Below are positions 1-9,705 of a DNA stretch of 64,000 nucleotides, piece after piece; the first letter of the stretch is position 1; each line of letters begins with the position of its first letter. Below the pieces are notes generated by a model that made no database searches, was not told where the DNA came from, and saw only the letters and a program-made list of their open reading frames with translations. The stretch is taken from NCBI RefSeq assembly GCF_041146395.1, contig NC_091012.1, forward strand, positions 15,676,193 to 15,740,192, in the 5' to 3' direction. The translations under genes and the position numbers were made by a program. The stretch is from Eulemur rufifrons (lineage: Eukaryota > Chordata > Mammalia > Primates > Lemuridae).

Positions 1-1640
1 CATCCCTGCCATGTCTGATCGGATGCTTGCTCTGTCTCTTCAAACCATGTGTTCTGCCTTCTAGTACGCCTTGTAAGATAGCCAGGCATGATGTACCAGA
101 TAAGAGTGACTAATGCAAATAGGCCTTTAGTCATGTGATGGTAAAGTGTGGGGGAAGGGAATTGTTCTAGCGTGCTGTGATTACGTGTCAGTGGTTACTG
201 AGCTGGTGCCCCTGTACTGGAAACTTCACAGAAGTTTCCTGGTGTTTTCTTCCCTCATAGGTGAAACAGGATGGGTAGAGAAAGCTGGAGTTCTGTATTT
301 CCCTTCTCCTGGAAGGCTAGTGTTGACTGTAGTTGGGTATCTTCCTCCTCCTCTTTGGTTTGGCTCTGAAAATGCCCCAACAGGTGGGATCCTTGTTAAC
401 TATTTCCTCCTGAGGGTAGACCTTGTTAAGGAGAACAAAATTCCTTAGCATATTTCAAAACTGTTCCTTCCCCACCTGACCCCGGCTGGAAGTATGAGTG
501 GATTTTCCTGGCATACCTGCTGTGGGTACCTGGCTGAGCTCATGGAGGTAAATCTGGCACTATTGTGAGGGGTTCTTCATGACTGGGCTCCCTGGAGGTT
601 TGAACAATTAGAGTTGTCCACACAAAGCCTCCAGCAATTAGCCAATTACAGGCCAGGATTTCCTATCCTGGCATTGGTTCCTTTAGCAGTTTCCATTCAT
701 GAGTCCCTGCTCAGGTAAGACATACCTCGGTGTATGTGTCTGCCTATGCAGTCTTGGAGGTAGTGGTTTGCCCTGTGTAATGCTATCTCTTATGGGTCAA
801 ATTAATGGCCTTGATTTTCTGTCTGTTCACGTTTTCTTTTTGTTCATAGGATGCAGTAGGAAGTTCCAGAATCCTTACATGTGGAAATAAAACCACAGAG
901 TCTACAAACATTTTGTATTCACATGAATTGGAAAGAGATACATATGAGTCAATATTTAACAAATCTTACCTTAGAAAAGATTGTAATTACTTAAAAGGGT
1001 AGAATGCTATTCTTCATTATAGAATGCCATGTAAAATGTTACAATGTCTACCTTCGTGTAACAATTTAGTTATTAACTCTAAGCTGAATCATAAGGCTGT
1101 TCTATTTCATTCAATGTAAAGCGACAATGCCCTCCTCCTTCTTCTGGTGAACATGCTTGGAAACTAACATTTGCTCTCAACGAGAGCGGCGCCTGCTCTG
1201 CAAGAGCCCTGCCCAGAGGTCAGCAGGCCAGGAACCGCCACATGCCGGCTGGAGGATCCCCAGGGTGGTCCACGCCACGGCAGGGGAAGGAAAGCAGGCT
1301 CTGTGGGGGACACACTGTGGAGTCAGCCAGCAAGTGGCGGAATCATACCTAGAACAGGAGACCATCTCCAGCAAGGTCCGGACCCGTGGGACACCAAGCC
1401 ACGGCGGGTAACGGTACAGGCGTGTGTGCAGAACGCACACGGCCACGGCAGGGGGTGACTGAGCCTCCACCTTCAGGGTGATGGTTTCTCCTCGCACAGG
1501 GCAAGGGCCAGCTGGAAGGAGCCCAGAGGCGAGGCACTGGGGAGTGGCCCCTTGTCATCCCTGCCCAGGACCAGGACATGGGAAGCCCCTGTTCAGGGCC
1601 CAGCTACCCTGAGCGGTCCCGCCAGTGGACCGCCTCCCTG
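1..1640. other. No gene recognised
   Basis: Mostly AT-balanced sequence to about 1150 with no coding pattern, splice-flanked exon or repeat family that I can name. From about 1150 the base composition turns GC- and CpG-rich, leading into the promoter-like region of the XLR/SYCP3-like copy. The open frames on both strands here overlap each other without family resemblance and look like chance products of GC richness. Confidence 0.5.
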
Positions 1641-1642
1641 CA

Positions 1643-1806
1643 GGGGGCGTGGCTCCTCGCTGCTCCGCATCCCAAACGCAAGCCACGCCGGCCAATCAGG
1701 GAAGCCGGCTGCTATCATGTGGACACTGGCCCTCAGAGGAGCGTCGTCCTCCTGGTGCAGTGGTCGCCCGCGTCCTCTGAGGGGCAGCCCTCCGGGTCAG
1801 TCAGGT
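1643..1806 (+). promoter_or_regulatory. Candidate promoter and 5' exon of plus-strand XLR/SYCP3-like copy
   Basis: A GC/CACCC-type box (GGGGGCGTGG, 1643-1652) is followed by a CCAAT box (1692-1696) in CpG-rich sequence. A good splice donor follows at 1805 (TCAG|GTGAGG), so a non-coding first exon ending at 1804 is plausible. The next strong acceptor (TTTCTGTAG, ending 2528) lies 58 nt ahead of the ATG at 2587. The transcription start is inferred, not visible. Confidence 0.35.
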
Positions 1807-2528
1807 GAGGCGTGACTGGGTGGGGAGGCAGGGGAGGCATGGCCCGGTGGCCCCAGGGGACGAGGGTGTGGAGCCCAGCAAGGCCTGGGCTGACCTCTAT
1901 GGAAATGTCCCCAGCGTCACCTGAGGCCGGGGTCTCCTCGAGGCCCCTGAGAGCTGTCCAGAGGGCGGGCCTGAGGGTCCCCAGGTCCTCTGAGGCTCAT
2001 TGCAGTGCTCTGTGTGTGTCTGTTCTGGATGTAAGGTACGTGGCGGGCCCAGCCTGGAGCTGTCCTTCGTGCCCGGCTACGGTCAGAACCGGACACCCAG
2101 GTCACCTGGGGTCCCTCTGGAATTCACCATGGCTAGTGGGCAGGGCCCGCCCCTGAGTGTCCCAAACAAGTGCAGATCAGTTCATTTCCCATCCAGAGGA
2201 CGAAGGATACGCAGTCACTCCGCATGGTCAGTGCCCCCTGACCGACCAGCAGACACTGCGTCCCTGTGACCCCAAGGGCCAGGGTCCCACTTTGTTCCAA
2301 GGGCCCGGTGAGGGGCGGGCAGAGGGGACTGACGTTGGAGTGTGCGGGACAGGGGCGTGCTCTTTAGCCACAGCCCGGGACAAGATGGGACCGGGCGCTG
2401 GCATAATTTTCCTCGTCCCCTCCTGCTATGACAAGAGGCAGGAGGGTGAGCCAGCCCCACCCTTGTTGAACCTGGAGAGCCTCGCCCTCACCTACGGGCT
2501 CTCACTGAACCTGTCCCCATTTCTGTAG

Positions 2529-3451
2529 TATGTCTTTGCACTCACAAGGGTCAGGAGTCATCTCTAGCTTCTGAAGACAGCCAGCCATGGCGCCTCCGGG
2601 AAGGAAGTGCGTTAGGAGGAGCGCTGCCAAGGCCCCAGTGGAGGCTCAGCTTATGGCAGCCTATGACATTCAGCATGGAGGTAAAAGCGCACAGAGGGGC
2701 GGCGGGCTGGGCGAGGGGCTCCCCGAAGCCTGTGCCCGCCCGAGGGCACAGTCTGTCTCGTCTCTTGGCAGGCCAAGCATGTGGGCGGCCCAGGGCCCCG
2801 TGATTGCTTTGGATTCCACCATGCAAACGCACCAGAGCCCCAGGTTTTTTTCTAAAGCAGGTTCATGCTCCCTCCCCCTAGCAGAGTTGCAGAAGCTCTT
2901 AGCCCAGCTCTTCTGGATGGGTGCAGCCCTTGCTTCCAACGTGTCTGATAGGCAGTACATGGTTTGCCGTGACTGTAATGCCCAAAGGTTTGCAGAAGTG
3001 CCTCGGTGAAATGGTCTCAGACCCTGGTCTCATTTCACGCGACCTGCACCTAAACGGTTCCACCTGTAGGTCTTCTTTGCAGCTCTTGGTGGCCAAGAGC
3101 CCAGGAAATCCACCAATACGACATGCCTCTCGCGTCCTTCCTTTAAACATCTTTGTCTTTTTTGCTTTCTATGCAGCAAACTATCCAGCAATTGGTGACG
3201 GTTGAGAAAACAGCCCCTTTTCAGTCACTCTTGAGCAAGATATGTGGTAATGTGTTCAGAGTCATTTTTGCCTGGTAGTAAAGTAATTAAGGAAAATCAG
3301 CTTCCACTCATGTGGCACTTGTTGTATGTAAATCGCTTGGCAGAAGGCATTTCTTCTAATGCACACATGGTATTTCACTGACCAACAATGTAAAAGTAAA
3401 TGCAATGTCTTCACAGGAATGAGTTCCAGAATATGCTGGAGAGATTTGAAG
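2529..3451 (+). pseudogene. XLR/SYCP3-family gene, plus-strand copy, 5' exons, broken
   Basis: Three exons with compatible splice phases. Exon A is 2529-2680, with ATG at 2587 in good Kozak context (CAGCCATGG) and donor GTAAAA; exon B is 3177-3246; exon C is 3417-3451. Exon A encodes a basic N-terminus (MAPPGRKCVRRS, then VEAQ and AYD) that lines up with the start of SYCP3 (G-K-K, R-K-S, V-E-x-Q, A-Y-D). In the phase set by A, exon B reads ENSPF and EQDM, and exon C gives NEFQNMLERFEG, matching the family's E-[VF]-Q-N-M-L stretch ahead of the coiled coil. SYCP3/XLR proteins act in meiotic chromosome axes or germ-cell chromatin. Exon B carries an in-frame TGA (3203-3205), and no coiled-coil exon was found downstream on this strand, so this is called a pseudogene. 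A polymorphic stop or unrecognised exons cannot be excluded. Confidence 0.6.
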
Positions 3452-3540
3452 GTATGTTTTAGGAGATATTTGTAGGTGAAGACACTTTTCATAAACCATA
3501 TAAGTTTTACAGCAGGAACTGTCAGACAGTGAGTGGCACT
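2897..3540 (+). repeat. Inverted duplication, left arm
   Basis: This intron and exon sequence of the plus-strand XLR-like copy recurs in inverted orientation at about 7270-7868. The best-matching piece is 2897-3110 against 7645-7868, with the same block on opposite strands. Similarity continues through exon C and its donor (GTATGTTTTRGGRG then TATTTGTAG). Identity by eye is roughly 70-85%, so the duplication is old. The midpoint lies near 5.4 kb. Confidence 0.7.
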
Positions 3541-5352
3541 CCTGTTGTTTACTGCCTTGTTCTCAGATACAGGATGTTACCTAAGTCTTGAATGTGATTC
3601 AGCTCCATAGATTACTTGCCCCTTTGAATTGTTGATGTGAAGAGAATGCCACTGACAATGGCACCATTACTGATGAGAGGTGATGCTTTTATTTGATGCA
3701 CTGTGGAATATTGGAAGAAACTGATGAAATAATCTCTTCCACATTGTGCCATGTAGCGAGTCATAGATCTAGTTTTCACGTCAATGTTTCATTTTCCCAT
3801 GTCGGTTATTTCCCATAACTTCCCAATTTCTTTTCCTTGGGTGGCAGGAGTGCTGGACGAGACCCCGAAAATACCTGCTTATCGTTATATTCGCCTTAAT
3901 AACCCCAGTAGTGGAGAACGAAACACAACGTGGCTAGCAATGGAGTGATGTATGATCAGAGTCAATGGCAAGTTTTAAATGAACATGTCTGATATCAGTT
4001 ACCTTAACTGTGTTAAAGGACATAGTGTTAAGTGTCAGAGTCAATTTTTGACTCCTCTGTGTGGATATTTCATATGAACAGGTGAGTTTTGATACCGTTG
4101 CTCAATTTGTTCATGACAGTGTGCTTGGCTTGTGAGCTGTCTTATAATTTCATCAATATACATGATAAACTATATTTCCAAATTATTTGTAGAAGGATTC
4201 AGTTCATTCCTGATTACTGGAAAATAAGTACTGACGGTAGATCTTTGGCAGAGAGTTAGTCGTAGGCTTAGCAAAGCATTATTTGAAGTATTAAAAATGT
4301 TTATAATTTTAGTAACTTTGAATTTTACAAAATGCAACCTTTTGATGACAATGATATGCAAACTCTCCATGAAATGATGTGTAAACTGTTCCTGAATAAA
4401 TTTTCCCATTTCCTTGTCTTTTAGTCTAATTTATTTAAAAGGCTCACTGGCTAAATTAATTTTTTTTATTCATTTTTCGTGAAATTTTCTGTGTGGGAAG
4501 AAAATAATTTCCAAGAGTAATAAGGAGCACAGTCATACTTCATAATAATATGGAAAAAATAAACATAGTCAAAACAATTGAATTGGCATAACTTATATCA
4601 CAAAATGAGAGGAGAGTATCAGCAGCTGACATTTTCTCATGGGGAAAAGATCAAATGATTTCCTTTCATTCTAAATGTATTTATTCCTGACTGACTACCA
4701 GAGAAGTTATCTTACATTCTTTACCCCTTGAAAACAAAGGAAGATGTACTGTACTAAAAATTTTCCAGAAATATTCATTTTATCTAAAAGTGGTTTCCTT
4801 TTCATTTCCTCTCATTGAATAACATGTGAGTTTGACATGCTATGTAGATTCAATGAGGACATCATATCCATTCATCCGACATGACTTGCAAATGAGAATA
4901 CTTCATTTGATATTTCCTCACTTTGGCACAACAATGATTTTGTAAACAGCATAGTGAACACAAGTAAAATATGTAATGTATTTACGATATTACCTTTTCT
5001 ATGTAACTGATTATTGTTAACTATCCCAAGAGTAAATGTTTAAGAGTGTTACCTTATACTCAACAAGCATATTCCTAGAAATGTATATTAAATTAGTTTT
5101 ACAGGAAAACCCTATTGTTATATGAAAGGGGAAAATAGATCACCTTCGTTGGCTTCTAGCTAATATATTTCAATTTGATTAAACTGAGTTTATAGAACTA
5201 AAGAACTTATCTGCTTAGAGAAAAATCACGTGAAATATATTGTTCACTGGAGATTCTAACAAATACAAGATAGTGTTTGTCTAAAGTTATCTTCACCAAT
5301 GAATACTAAGAATGACACAAATATCATGGTTCAAAGAAGTAATCAACCTTAC

Positions 5353-5467
5353 CCCTGCTCTTGCTGTGTTTTCCAAACATGCTCATTTTCATCAGTGGTG
5401 TTGATGGAAGCATTTGTGTTCATTACAAACATTTTTCTCTTTGCAGGAAGAGCCTGTTTGATGTCAG
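5353..5467 (-). CDS. Exon D' of XLR/SYCP3-like copy (start of Cor1 coiled coil)
   Basis: This 115-nt exon is flanked by acceptor TTTTCTATGTAG and donor GTAAGG on the minus strand. It holds 37 full codons plus split codons at both ends, with no stop. Residues A-K-R-K and H-V-W-K-T-Q-Q are hallmarks of SYCP3 and its X-linked XLR relatives, and the alignment needs about one residue of gap. Listed separately because it anchors the family assignment. Whether it is still transcribed cannot be seen. Confidence 0.7.
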
Positions 5468-6357
5468 CTACATAGAAAATAAATATTCATTAAAAGCCAA
5501 TATTGAAAAGTATTTTGTTCCCTTATATTCAAAACAATATGGGAAATTTTGCTTCAAAAATATTAGAAAGATTTAAAATTTATAACATAAGTGTGATTTC
5601 AAAAAACAAGATTTGCTCACTTATTTTCTGTGAAAACCATCGGTATTAGTATTCTAATTCTAGTTGTTCTGACTGCAGATCACTTTTAATTTACAGATGA
5701 TTAAAAAATCCAATAATCAAAATAGTTTGTATCTTTAAAATGTGTACAAAAGTTCTCAAACACAAACTATAATTTTCACATTTATAAACTATCCTCCAAT
5801 TCAAAGGACAAATTTAGATGGAATATTGTCACAGCTCATTATATGAAATACACAAAAGTATTTTATTTAACAATACCATGAAAAGGATACAAAGTATTTA
5901 ATATACAAGAAGAAAATTCTTTTTAAACAATCTAGAGAGTGATGCTTTTAACTGTATTTTACTAAAAGAGACAATGTTCATGGGTGTAAAAATATTAGTT
6001 TAAGTAGATAAATAAATTGAAGAACACTTTTGAAATATTTTCTTGGAGCTTTTTATATAACATTTTTATCCATATGTGTCATGTTTAACAAAATCTTAAT
6101 ACTATAAGTAATGTCTCAGTAAACATATGATTTAACATCTGGGATGTACCATCAATTGTTAGATTTCAAGTACTCATAAAGGATCTGTACCATGATACAA
6201 GTATTTTATACCTACAGGATCATCTATAACAATCAATTTATTAGACAGCTCACAAAACCACCAAGTAGAAGAAAGCTTTGAAAATATACTGCTTATACAA
6301 ATTATCTCTGTAGAAGAGCCAAAAATTGAATAGGACTCTTTTATAAGAATATGGTCT

Positions 6358-6729
6358 TGGGCCGGGCGTGGTGGCTCACGCCTGTAGTCCTAGCACTCTG
6401 GGAGGCCGAGGCAGGTGGATCGCTCAAGGTCAGGAGTTCGAGACCAGCCTGAGCAAGAGCGAGACCCCGTCTCTACTAAAAAAAATAGAAAGAAATTATC
6501 TGGCCAACTAAAACATATATAGAAAAAATTAGCCGGGCATGGTGGCGCCTGCCTGTAGTCCCAGTTACTCGGGAGGCTGAGGCAGTAGGATGGCTTAAGC
6601 CCAGGAGTTTGAGGATGCTGTGAGCTAGGCTGATGCCACGGCACTCACTCTAGCCCAGGCAACAAAGCGAGACTCTGTCTCAAAAAAAAAATAAATAAAT
6701 AAAAAATAAAAAAAAAAAAAAAAAAAAAA
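6358..6729 (+). mobile_element. Alu SINE, strepsirrhine type
   Basis: A full dimeric Alu beginning GCCGGGCGTGGTGGCTCACG, with the ATTATCTGGCCAACTAAAA middle segment and a long A-rich tail. It is flanked by target-site duplications AAGAATATGGTCT at 6345-6357 and 6730-6742. It interrupts the intron of the minus-strand XLR-like copy. Confidence 0.95.
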
Positions 6730-7269
6730 AAGAATATGGTCTCTATAGAAGTGCCAGGAAGTTAGTAAGACTTTTTAAAGTGTATGGTCCTACAATTTAG
6801 TTAGTGCAGCTAGCATTTAACGTGCCAATATAAAATTTATGAGCTTTTTGATCCAATTACACACTAGCTAGAAAAGTTGTCTTAAGTTTTCCCCTACATA
6901 GTTTACTCTCAAAAATAACCATAAAAATTCACTTTTACTGCTACTCCCAAGAAAACAACATCAGAAAGCTGCAAAAACAGAATAGCTAAATTAAGAACAT
7001 GAAAAACTGATATGAAAAAACTGATATATCATTTAATCTGTGCACACTAAAACAAAGAGAGATGTGTCTCATCCAATTTCCTCTAGTATGTCACAATCCA
7101 TTAAATTTCCCTGTGGACAAAACAAAAGGAGCACTCTTACCTCACCATTGTTAGAAGTATTCTCACTTTCCCCAACAACGGTTAAAAAGGTCAGAAAGGA
7201 AATCTATCAGGCAGATCACAATAAGTACTTATGTCAAATCTGATATGTGAGAAGGAGGCATTCAACAGT

Positions 7270-7868
7270 CTAGTAACTAACATTTCCTTTTGTAAAAGTT
7301 GCACGGTTGAAAGCAATTTTCTTTAACTACAAATAGCCCCCAAAACATACCTCTGAATCCTGGTAACATCTTCTGTACATCATCCCTGTGAGTTATATCA
7401 AGATTTTTAAATAAATTAATGTTTTGTGGAAAAGAAATGTCTCAGGTGAAATGTATTACATAGCATAGTTAATACCTGTGCCACAGGAGACTCTGCCTAA
7501 AGTACCTAATCTGACAGGCAGAAATTATGATAAACACATTACCCACATTTATCAGTTCCTGGATCCTTTCCAGCATTGAAGTAAAAAGGAGAAACACTTT
7601 AAATGAAGGATACTATTCTGTAAAGGTTTCATGGAGAAATGTCATCTTGGTGAAATTGTTGGGCTCCTTGCCATGAAGAGCTGCAAAGCAGACCTATTCG
7701 TGGGACCATTTAGGTGCAGGTCACGGGAAATGAGGCCAGGGTCTGAGACAATTTCACCAAGGCACTTCTACAAGCCTGTGGGGGTTACAGTCACAGCAAA
7801 CCTTCTGCTAGCTATCAGAAATGTTGGAGGCAAGGGCTGCACCCGTCCAGCAGAGCTGGGCTATGATA
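7270..7868 (-). repeat. Inverted duplication, right arm
   Basis: Reverse-complement partner of 2897-3540. It carries exon C' and the end of exon B' of the minus-strand XLR-like copy. Similarity stops near 7868, just before the place where an N-terminal exon would be expected, so the duplication breakpoint probably excluded that exon. Confidence 0.7.
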
Positions 7869-8303
7869 AGGATCCAGTTTCATCCTTTCTCATGTGGGTG
7901 TTCAGTCTCCCACACACAGTTTATTGAAGACACTATTCTTTTCCCATTGTCTATTCTTGCTGGGCTTGTCAGAAACCAGTTAATTGTATATGCTCAGGTT
8001 TATGTCTCTTCAATTCTTCCATGTGTCTGTTTTCATGTGAGCCTACTCTACACATCTCTAACTCAGGAGTACCCGTTTCAGTTTCTAGCTACTGGAACTG
8101 CTGGGCTGCCATATATATTTGAAATTCAAGAATGCAACATCAAGTCTTTCCTGAATTTCCAGCCTCACAGCCTGCTTGGCATATTTTGTCTCGGCGCCTC
8201 CAGCAATGTGTGAGCCAATTCCTTAATTTAAATCAGGTTACATATACACAGTATTCATATACAAATGCTATACAATACGAAATAGACCTATAAGCTATAT
8301 ATC

Positions 8304-8306
<3 letters not shown>

Positions 8307-8334
<28 letters not shown>
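8307..8334. repeat. (AC)14 microsatellite
   Basis: Fourteen perfect AC units followed by GTACGTAC. Confidence 0.97.
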
Positions 8335-8910
8335 GTACGTACATATGCTGCTGGTTCTCTATCTCCTTCTCTGTAGAAGCCAGGTTGAGGCAGACGCCCA
8401 GCTGATGTTGACAGCCTGAAGCCAGTAATTTCAAGCATGAAAACAGAAAACAGAGGCAACGTAAGTAGACACTGAGAATGGGAGGTGAGAAGAAAAAGCG
8501 AAGAAGTGAATGGTCTTCAAAGTACATGAGAGGAATTTGTAGGAGGAAGGGACGGTACACATCTCCATGTAAGTCTTAAAGAGGGCCAGGTTAGCATGGG
8601 GAGATTTTAAGTAGGAGATACAAAAACTAAGTAATAGTGGCAGGTGGGAGAGAACAGAATGTACCACTGTATGGGAAGTCCATGTAAAATGTGGGGAAGA
8701 GACACATGATCTGTGCCATGGGACCCACCAAAACTGAAAATGAAGAAATGAGGAGGGGTGGCAGGTCAGTGTGGGAAAGCTCTTTAGGGTTGCTAAGGAA
8801 ATCCTCCTTTTCTCCCACCAGAGCCTCTTGGCCTCTGCAGCATCCCCCTCCCTCACCCTGATGTCAGGCTGGTGCTTTGTGATGTCAAATCCCCTCCCCC
8901 CAGGGCTCCC

Positions 8911-8988
8911 ATTGGCTGGGGAGTGGCTTGGTGACCAAACAAAGCTCAGGGGCGTGGCCTGGCCGTATCCCTGGGAGGGTATATATAG
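8911..8988 (+). promoter_or_regulatory. CSAG-like copy 1 core promoter
   Basis: An inverted CCAAT box (ATTGG, 8911-8915) precedes a TATA box (GTATATATAGG, about 8979-8989). Transcription is expected to start about 25-30 nt downstream, near 9010-9016, leaving a leader of about 25 nt before the ATG at 9039. The start site is inferred from TATA spacing. Confidence 0.65.
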
Positions 8989-9038
8989 GGAGGTCAGGCG
9001 GCCTGGGTAGACCTTTGGGAAGCCCTGACACGGTGAAG

Positions 9039-9416
9039 ATGACCAGAAAACCAGAAGCCTCCAGCACCATCATTGAACAACCAACTACAAATGTCAAAGC
9101 AGGAAAAAGGGGGAAGAGGAGGAAGGCCCCTCGTCAGCACAGGTCCAGAGGCAGCTTCAAGGTAAGTGACCCACCCAAGCTCCTCCCCGCCTTCCCCTCG
9201 AGTCCTGCCCCCCAGACTCCCCCCCTGCCCTCACCCAGCACAAACCCTCCTCGGCCCACACCCCTTCCCATGCTCCCACCCCACCTCCACCCTCTTCCCC
9301 CAAACCAGTGCCCCTCTGTGATCTCCCTGTTGTCCTTGCAGGTGCCCAGGAAGACGAAAGGACCCCTTCGGGGGACTTTGAAGAGAATAGCTTCTCCAAA
9401 AGTGACCACTCCTTGA
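9039..9416 (+). CDS. CSAG-like small basic protein, copy 1 (two exons)
   Basis: Exon 1 coding 9039-9161 ends at a consensus donor (AAG|GTAAGT); the intron is 9162-9341 (180 bp); exon 2 is 9342-9416 after TTGCAG. The spliced product is 65 residues, very rich in Lys/Arg, with an N-terminus MTRKPEASS and a C-terminal VPRKTKGPL segment. This pattern resembles the human CSAG (chondrosarcoma-associated gene, TRAG-3) proteins, which begin M-S-R-K-P-R-A-S-S and carry a P-R and K-G-P segment near the end. CSAG genes are cancer-testis genes interspersed with MAGEA genes in Xq28, which fits the MAGEA locus in this window. Their molecular function is unknown to me. Both coding exons, the promoter and the poly(A) signal are intact. 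The intron is a multiple of three and stop-free, so a retained-intron product of 125 residues with a Pro-rich insert is possible. Alternative: another small basic germ-cell protein family. Confidence 0.65.
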   Translation: MTRKPEASSTIIEQPTTNVKAGKRGKRRKAPRQHRSRGSFKVSDPPKLLPAFPSSPAPQTPPLPSPSTNPPRPTPLPMLPPHLHPLPPNQCPSVISLLSLQVPRKTKGPLRGTLKRIASPKVTTP

Positions 9417-9682
9417 ATGAAACCCAAGGAGAGGAGAGGGCCAACACCATTGAACCCTTGTCACCAGCTGGAAGAGGGACGCGGTCAAAATGAGCCAGAG
9501 TAGGCCCCAGAGAGCGGGGAGAGCTCCACCACCTCCAGTGTCACCCTCAGCAGCCAGTAACTTCGGAGTGCGGCCAGCGACCTCAGAGCTATCTGTGAAG
9601 TCTCCAGGGGTCTGGCTGCCGGGACATGGCCAAGCGTGTGGACGAGGAATCTGTCACTAACCGGGTACACCGTGGCGATGAG

Positions 9683-9688
9683 AATAAA
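9683..9688 (+). terminator. Poly(A) signal of CSAG-like copy 1
   Basis: AATAAA followed about 25-50 nt later by a GT-rich stretch (GTCTGTCTGCGTGTTCTGTG). Cleavage is expected near 9705. Copy 2 loses homology before this point. Confidence 0.7.
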
Positions 9689-9705
9689 ATCAACCACTTG
9701 TGAAA

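Larger units (their letters stand above)
4170..7543 (-). pseudogene. XLR/SYCP3-family gene, minus-strand copy, central exons
   Basis: On the minus strand, exon B' ends at 7543, exon C' is 7351-7385 (DDVQKMLPGFR), exon D' is 5353-5467, and a weaker exon E' lies at about 4430-4170. Phases agree: C' ends phase 1, D' runs phase 1 to phase 2. D' encodes ADIKQALPAKRKM through NEHVWKTQQEQ, a close match to the SYCP3 segment with D-I-x-x-A-L, A-K-R-K and E-H-V-W-K-T-Q-Q. That is the start of the Cor1/XLR coiled coil, so this is the firmest family call here. E' retains spaced identities (K-x-x-Q-E, K-I-x-N-x-F, R, Q-R) but is hydrophobic and degraded. No N-terminal exon was found upstream and no C-terminal exons below 4.2 kb. 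A lemur-type Alu sits in the C'-D' intron. Called a truncated pseudogene, although B' to D' contain no stop. Confidence 0.65.
8404..9633 (+). repeat. Segmental duplication unit, copy 1 (CSAG-like)
   Basis: About 1.2 kb that recurs in direct orientation at 31122-32338, roughly 22.7 kb away. Similarity starts near the GACAGCC motif and continues through promoter, both exons, intron and 3' region to the shared GGCTGCCGGGACATG. Copy 1 then continues into its poly(A) signal, while copy 2 diverges. Confidence 0.9.

Noticed and set aside
3837..3948. Candidate terminal exon after GGGTGGCAG encoding GVLDETPKIPAY, in phase with exon C
   Set aside because: Phase and acceptor fit, but the sequence does not resemble the SYCP3/XLR coiled coil expected next, so I did not add it to the gene model.
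8900..9450. Protamine or transition-protein gene
   Set aside because: Basic composition fits, but the motif order and the MAGEA neighbourhood favour a CSAG relation.
9308..9493. Alternative reading frame through CSAG-like exon 2, open also in copy 2
   Set aside because: Conservation between copies also covers non-coding parts of the recent duplication, so openness alone is weak evidence for dual coding.
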